Part shown: positions 61,487 through 64,000 of the stretch, one piece after another
How the letters are laid out: every line of letters begins with the position of its first letter
Numbering within the stretch: the stretch's first letter is position 1
DNA from: Olleya sediminilitoris
Lineage (GTDB): Bacteria > Bacteroidota > Bacteroidia > Flavobacteriales > Flavobacteriaceae
Reading direction: 5' to 3'
NCBI RefSeq assembly: GCF_016785945.1
Contig: NZ_JAEMEF010000014.1
Span: forward strand, 1-64,000
DNA: 64,000 nucleotides
Position numbers and translations under genes: made by a program
The notes under the pieces: model-generated
Seen by the model: the letters and a program-made list of their open reading frames with translations, nothing else
Databases searched by the model: none
What the model was told of the DNA's origin: nothing

Positions 61487-64000
61487 TTACTTCTTTTTCA
61501 ACAACATACGCTTGATCTCATTTAGCTTCATTAAAGCCTCTACTGGTGTTAAGGTATCAATATCTGTAAGTAAAATCTCATCTTTGATATTTTCAAGTAA
61601 TGGATCGTCTAGATTAAAGAAACTTAATTGCATCTCATCTTGCATAGATTTAACTTTATCTGTCAATTCTTCGCTAGAATGACTTTTTTCTAGTTTTTTT
61701 AATATTTGATTAGCTCTTTTTAAAACCTGTTGTGGCATTCCTGCCATTTTAGCCACGTGTATACCAAAACTATGTTCACTTCCTCCTTCTACTAGTTTAC
61801 GTAAAAACAATACATTGTCTTTAAGTTCTTTTACTGAAACATTAAAGTTTTTTATACGCTCAAAGGTTTCCGTCATTTCATTTAGCTCGTGGTAATGCGT
61901 TGCAAATAATGTTTTGGGTTTTACTGGATGTTCATGAAGGTACTCACTAATAGCCCAAGCAATAGAAATTCCGTCATAAGTACTGGTCCCTCTCCCAATT
62001 TCATCTAACAAGACTAGACTTCTATCTGAAATATTATTTAATATGGATGCTGTTTCATTCATTTCTACCATAAACGTAGATTCTCCCATAGATATATTAT
62101 CACTTGCACCAACACGAGTAAATATTTTATCTACAACACCAATTTTAGCTTCTTTTGCTGGCACAAAGCTTCCTATTTGAGCTAACAATACAATTAAAGC
62201 TGTTTGACGTAAAATAGCAGACTTACCAGACATGTTAGGTCCAGTAATCATTATAACTTGTTGTTTTTCTCTGTCTAAAAACACATTATTAGCAATATAA
62301 GGTTCGCCAATTGGTAATTGTTTTTCAATAACTGGATGACGACCATCTACGATATCTAAATCATGAGAGTCATCTAAAATAGGGTAGACATAATTATTAT
62401 CGGTTGCTAATTGTGCAAAGCCACATAAGCAGTCTATTTTACCAATTAGATATGCATTTTGCTGTACAGGCTTTATATATTGATTCATCCATAGGACTAA
62501 ATCTGCAAACAATTTTTGCTCGATAGCCATAATACGTTCTTCTGCTCCTAGGATTTTAGCTTCGTATTCTTTTAATTCTTCAGTAATATAACGTTCTGCA
62601 TTAACTAACGTTTGCTTTCTTATCCACTCTTCCGGAACTTTATCTTTATGTGTATTTCTTACCTCAATATAATACCCAAAAACATTGTTTGATGCAATTT
62701 TAAGCGAAGTAATACCTGTACGCTCACTCTCGCGCTCCAACATTTTATCCAAATAGTCTTTACCTGAGGTGGACAATGCTCTAAGTTCATCCAACTCGGT
62801 TGAAAATCCTGCTGCAATCGCACTACCTTTAAGGATGTTAACTGGAGCTTCCTCGTTTAAGGTTTCTTTAATTTTTTCGCGAAGTACATTACAACTTTGT
62901 AAATTATCTCCTATCACTTTTAAAGACTCGTTATCACAATTAGTTGCTAATCCCTTAATAGGAATAATAGCTTCAAGCGAATTTTTAAGCTGAATAACCT
63001 CACGTGGACTAACTTTTTGGGTGGCTATTTTAGAAATTAAACGCTCTAAATCTCCTATTAATTTTATGTGATGTTGAATCTTATCCAAAACCACAGTATC
63101 TGTCTTTAAATAAGACACAACCTCGTGACGTTGCTTGATTTGATCTATTTGTTTTAAAGGCAATGCTAACCAACGTTTAAGTAAACGTCCTCCCATTGGC
63201 GAAATGGTCTTATCAATAATATTTAATAAAGTTACTGCATTATTATTGGTAGAATTATACAGCTCTAAGTTTCGGATAGTAAAACGGTCCATCCAAACGT
63301 AATCATCTTCCGCGATACGCGAAATTGAAGAAATATGCTGTAGTTTGTTATGCTGCGTTTCGGCTAAATAATGTAGAATGGATCCTGAAGCTATAATACC
63401 TTCAGCTAAACCATCAACACCAAATCCTTTTAATGATTTAGTATCAAAATGTTTTAATAACGTTTCGTTAGCATAATCTGGTTGGTACACCCAATCTTCT
63501 AAATTAAAGGTATGAAAATCTTCACCAAAACTATCTGTAAATTTATTTCGTTTTGGCTTAGCAACTAAGACTTCACTTGGACTAAAATTTTGAAGTAATT
63601 TATCTATATATTCTTGATTACCTTGAGAGGTCAAAAACTCACCTGTTGAGATATCCAAAAATGAAATTCCGATATTAACTTTTCCAAAATAAACCGAACA
63701 TAAAAAGTTATTGGTTTTAGATTGAAGCACCTCGTCGTTTAACGCAACACCAGGAGTCACTAACTCTGTCACACCACGTTTAACAATACTTTTGGTTTGT
63801 TTAGGATCTTCTAATTGGTCACAAATTGCAACACGCTCTCCTGCTTTGACCAACTTTGGCAAATAGGTGTTGATTGAATGATGCGGAAAACCAGCTAACT
63901 CAGTTTCACTATCACTACCTGCTCCTCTTTTGGTTAAGGTGATTCCTAAAATTCCAGCAGATTTTACTGCATCTTCCCCAAATGTTTCGTAAAAGTCACC
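61487..64000 (-). CDS. mutS: DNA mismatch repair protein MutS, 5' end outside window
   Basis: Recognises mismatches and small loops and starts repair with MutL. About 837 residues are visible. The frame stays open to the window edge, where the mismatch-binding Phe-x-Glu motif ([11 protein letters not shown]) appears, so only ~25-35 N-terminal residues are missing. The TTG at 63862 is internal. The ATPase has Walker [10 protein letters not shown], Walker [17 protein letters not shown] and the FATHYHEL switch. The end ([15 protein letters not shown]) is a normal MutS C-terminus. Confidence 0.97.
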   Translation of the reverse strand, partial: GDFYETFGEDAVKSAGILGITLTKRGAGSDSETELAGFPHHSINTYLPKLVKAGERVAICDQLEDPKQTKSIVKRGVTELVTPGVALNDEVLQSKTNNFLCSVYFGKVNIGISFLDISTGEFLTSQGNQEYIDKLLQNFSPSEVLVAKPKRNKFTDSFGEDFHTFNLEDWVYQPDYANETLLKHFDTKSLKGFGVDGLAEGIIASGSILHYLAETQHNKLQHISSISRIAEDDYVWMDRFTIRNLELYNSTNNNAVTLLNIIDKTISPMGGRLLKRWLALPLKQIDQIKQRHEVVSYLKTDTVVLDKIQHHIKLIGDLERLISKIATQKVSPREVIQLKNSLEAIIPIKGLATNCDNESLKVIGDNLQSCNVLREKIKETLNEEAPVNILKGSAIAAGFSTELDELRALSTSGKDYLDKMLERESERTGITSLKIASNNVFGYYIEVRNTHKDKVPEEWIRKQTLVNAERYITEELKEYEAKILGAEERIMAIEQKLFADLVLWMNQYIKPVQQNAYLIGKIDCLCGFAQLATDNNYVYPILDDSHDLDIVDGRHPVIEKQLPIGEPYIANNVFLDREKQQVIMITGPNMSGKSAILRQTALIVLLAQIGSFVPAKEAKIGVVDKIFTRVGASDNISMGESTFMVEMNETASILNNISDRSLVLLDEIGRGTSTYDGISIAWAISEYLHEHPVKPKTLFATHYHELNEMTETFERIKNFNVSVKELKDNVLFLRKLVEGGSEHSFGIHVAKMAGMPQQVLKRANQILKKLEKSHSSEELTDKVKSMQDEMQLSFFNLDDPLLENIKDEILLTDIDTLTPVEALMKLNEIKRMLLKKK

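Overview
The window is a piece of a marine Flavobacteriaceae chromosome (Bacteroidota). The evidence is gliding genes (gldB, gldC), type IX secretion parts (the plug protein and a type B sorting domain), a sodium-pumping NQR operon, a SusC/SusD pair, low G+C, and promoters of the Bacteroidota form TTG-N19-TAnnTTTG. I see no transposase, integrase, prophage or CRISPR array. The genus cannot be settled from the sequence alone.

Layout. 1-3.6 kb: the 3' end of a giant repeat and collagen-like surface protein, followed by a protein with a type B secretion domain. 3.6-12.4 kb: housekeeping genes (two GNAT acetyltransferases, M15 and M48 peptidases, gpmI, a small HAD protein, a CoA transferase, and a map-led operon). 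12.4-20.8 kb, minus strand: nqrABCDEF, then a DUF4846 protein, a small protein of unknown role and apbE, which flavinylates NqrB/NqrC. 21-36.6 kb: T9SS plug protein, apaG, pruA, gldCB, nadE, an atypical response regulator, dnaG, a flavoprotein, fabD, lspA, galE, a sugar aminotransferase and waaA. 37.5-61.1 kb: an alginate utilisation locus. 61.2-64 kb: tRNA-Leu and tRNA-Gly, then mutS, cut by the window edge.

Alginate system. Two PL7 lyases, two PL6 lyases, a PL17 exolyase and one unassigned lyase-like protein cut alginate. A SusC/SusD pair plus a PKD-domain lipoprotein bind and import the oligomers, and an MFS carrier moves products across the inner membrane. KdgF, an SDR reductase, two PfkB-type KDG kinases and a KDPG aldolase take unsaturated uronate to pyruvate and glyceraldehyde-3-phosphate.

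Control. Control looks two-tiered. Paired TGGTNNACCA palindromes, 13 bp apart, overlap the -10 boxes of the susC and the distal PL7 promoters; the GntR/FadR-type repressor encoded in the locus is the likely ligand. Two LacI-type operators, 78 bp apart, lie between lacI and kdgK-kdgA.

Other notable points: a primase without its zinc ligands, a response regulator with Glu in place of the phosphoacceptor Asp, a structured intergenic element next to galE, and a GC-rich 14-mer present three times.
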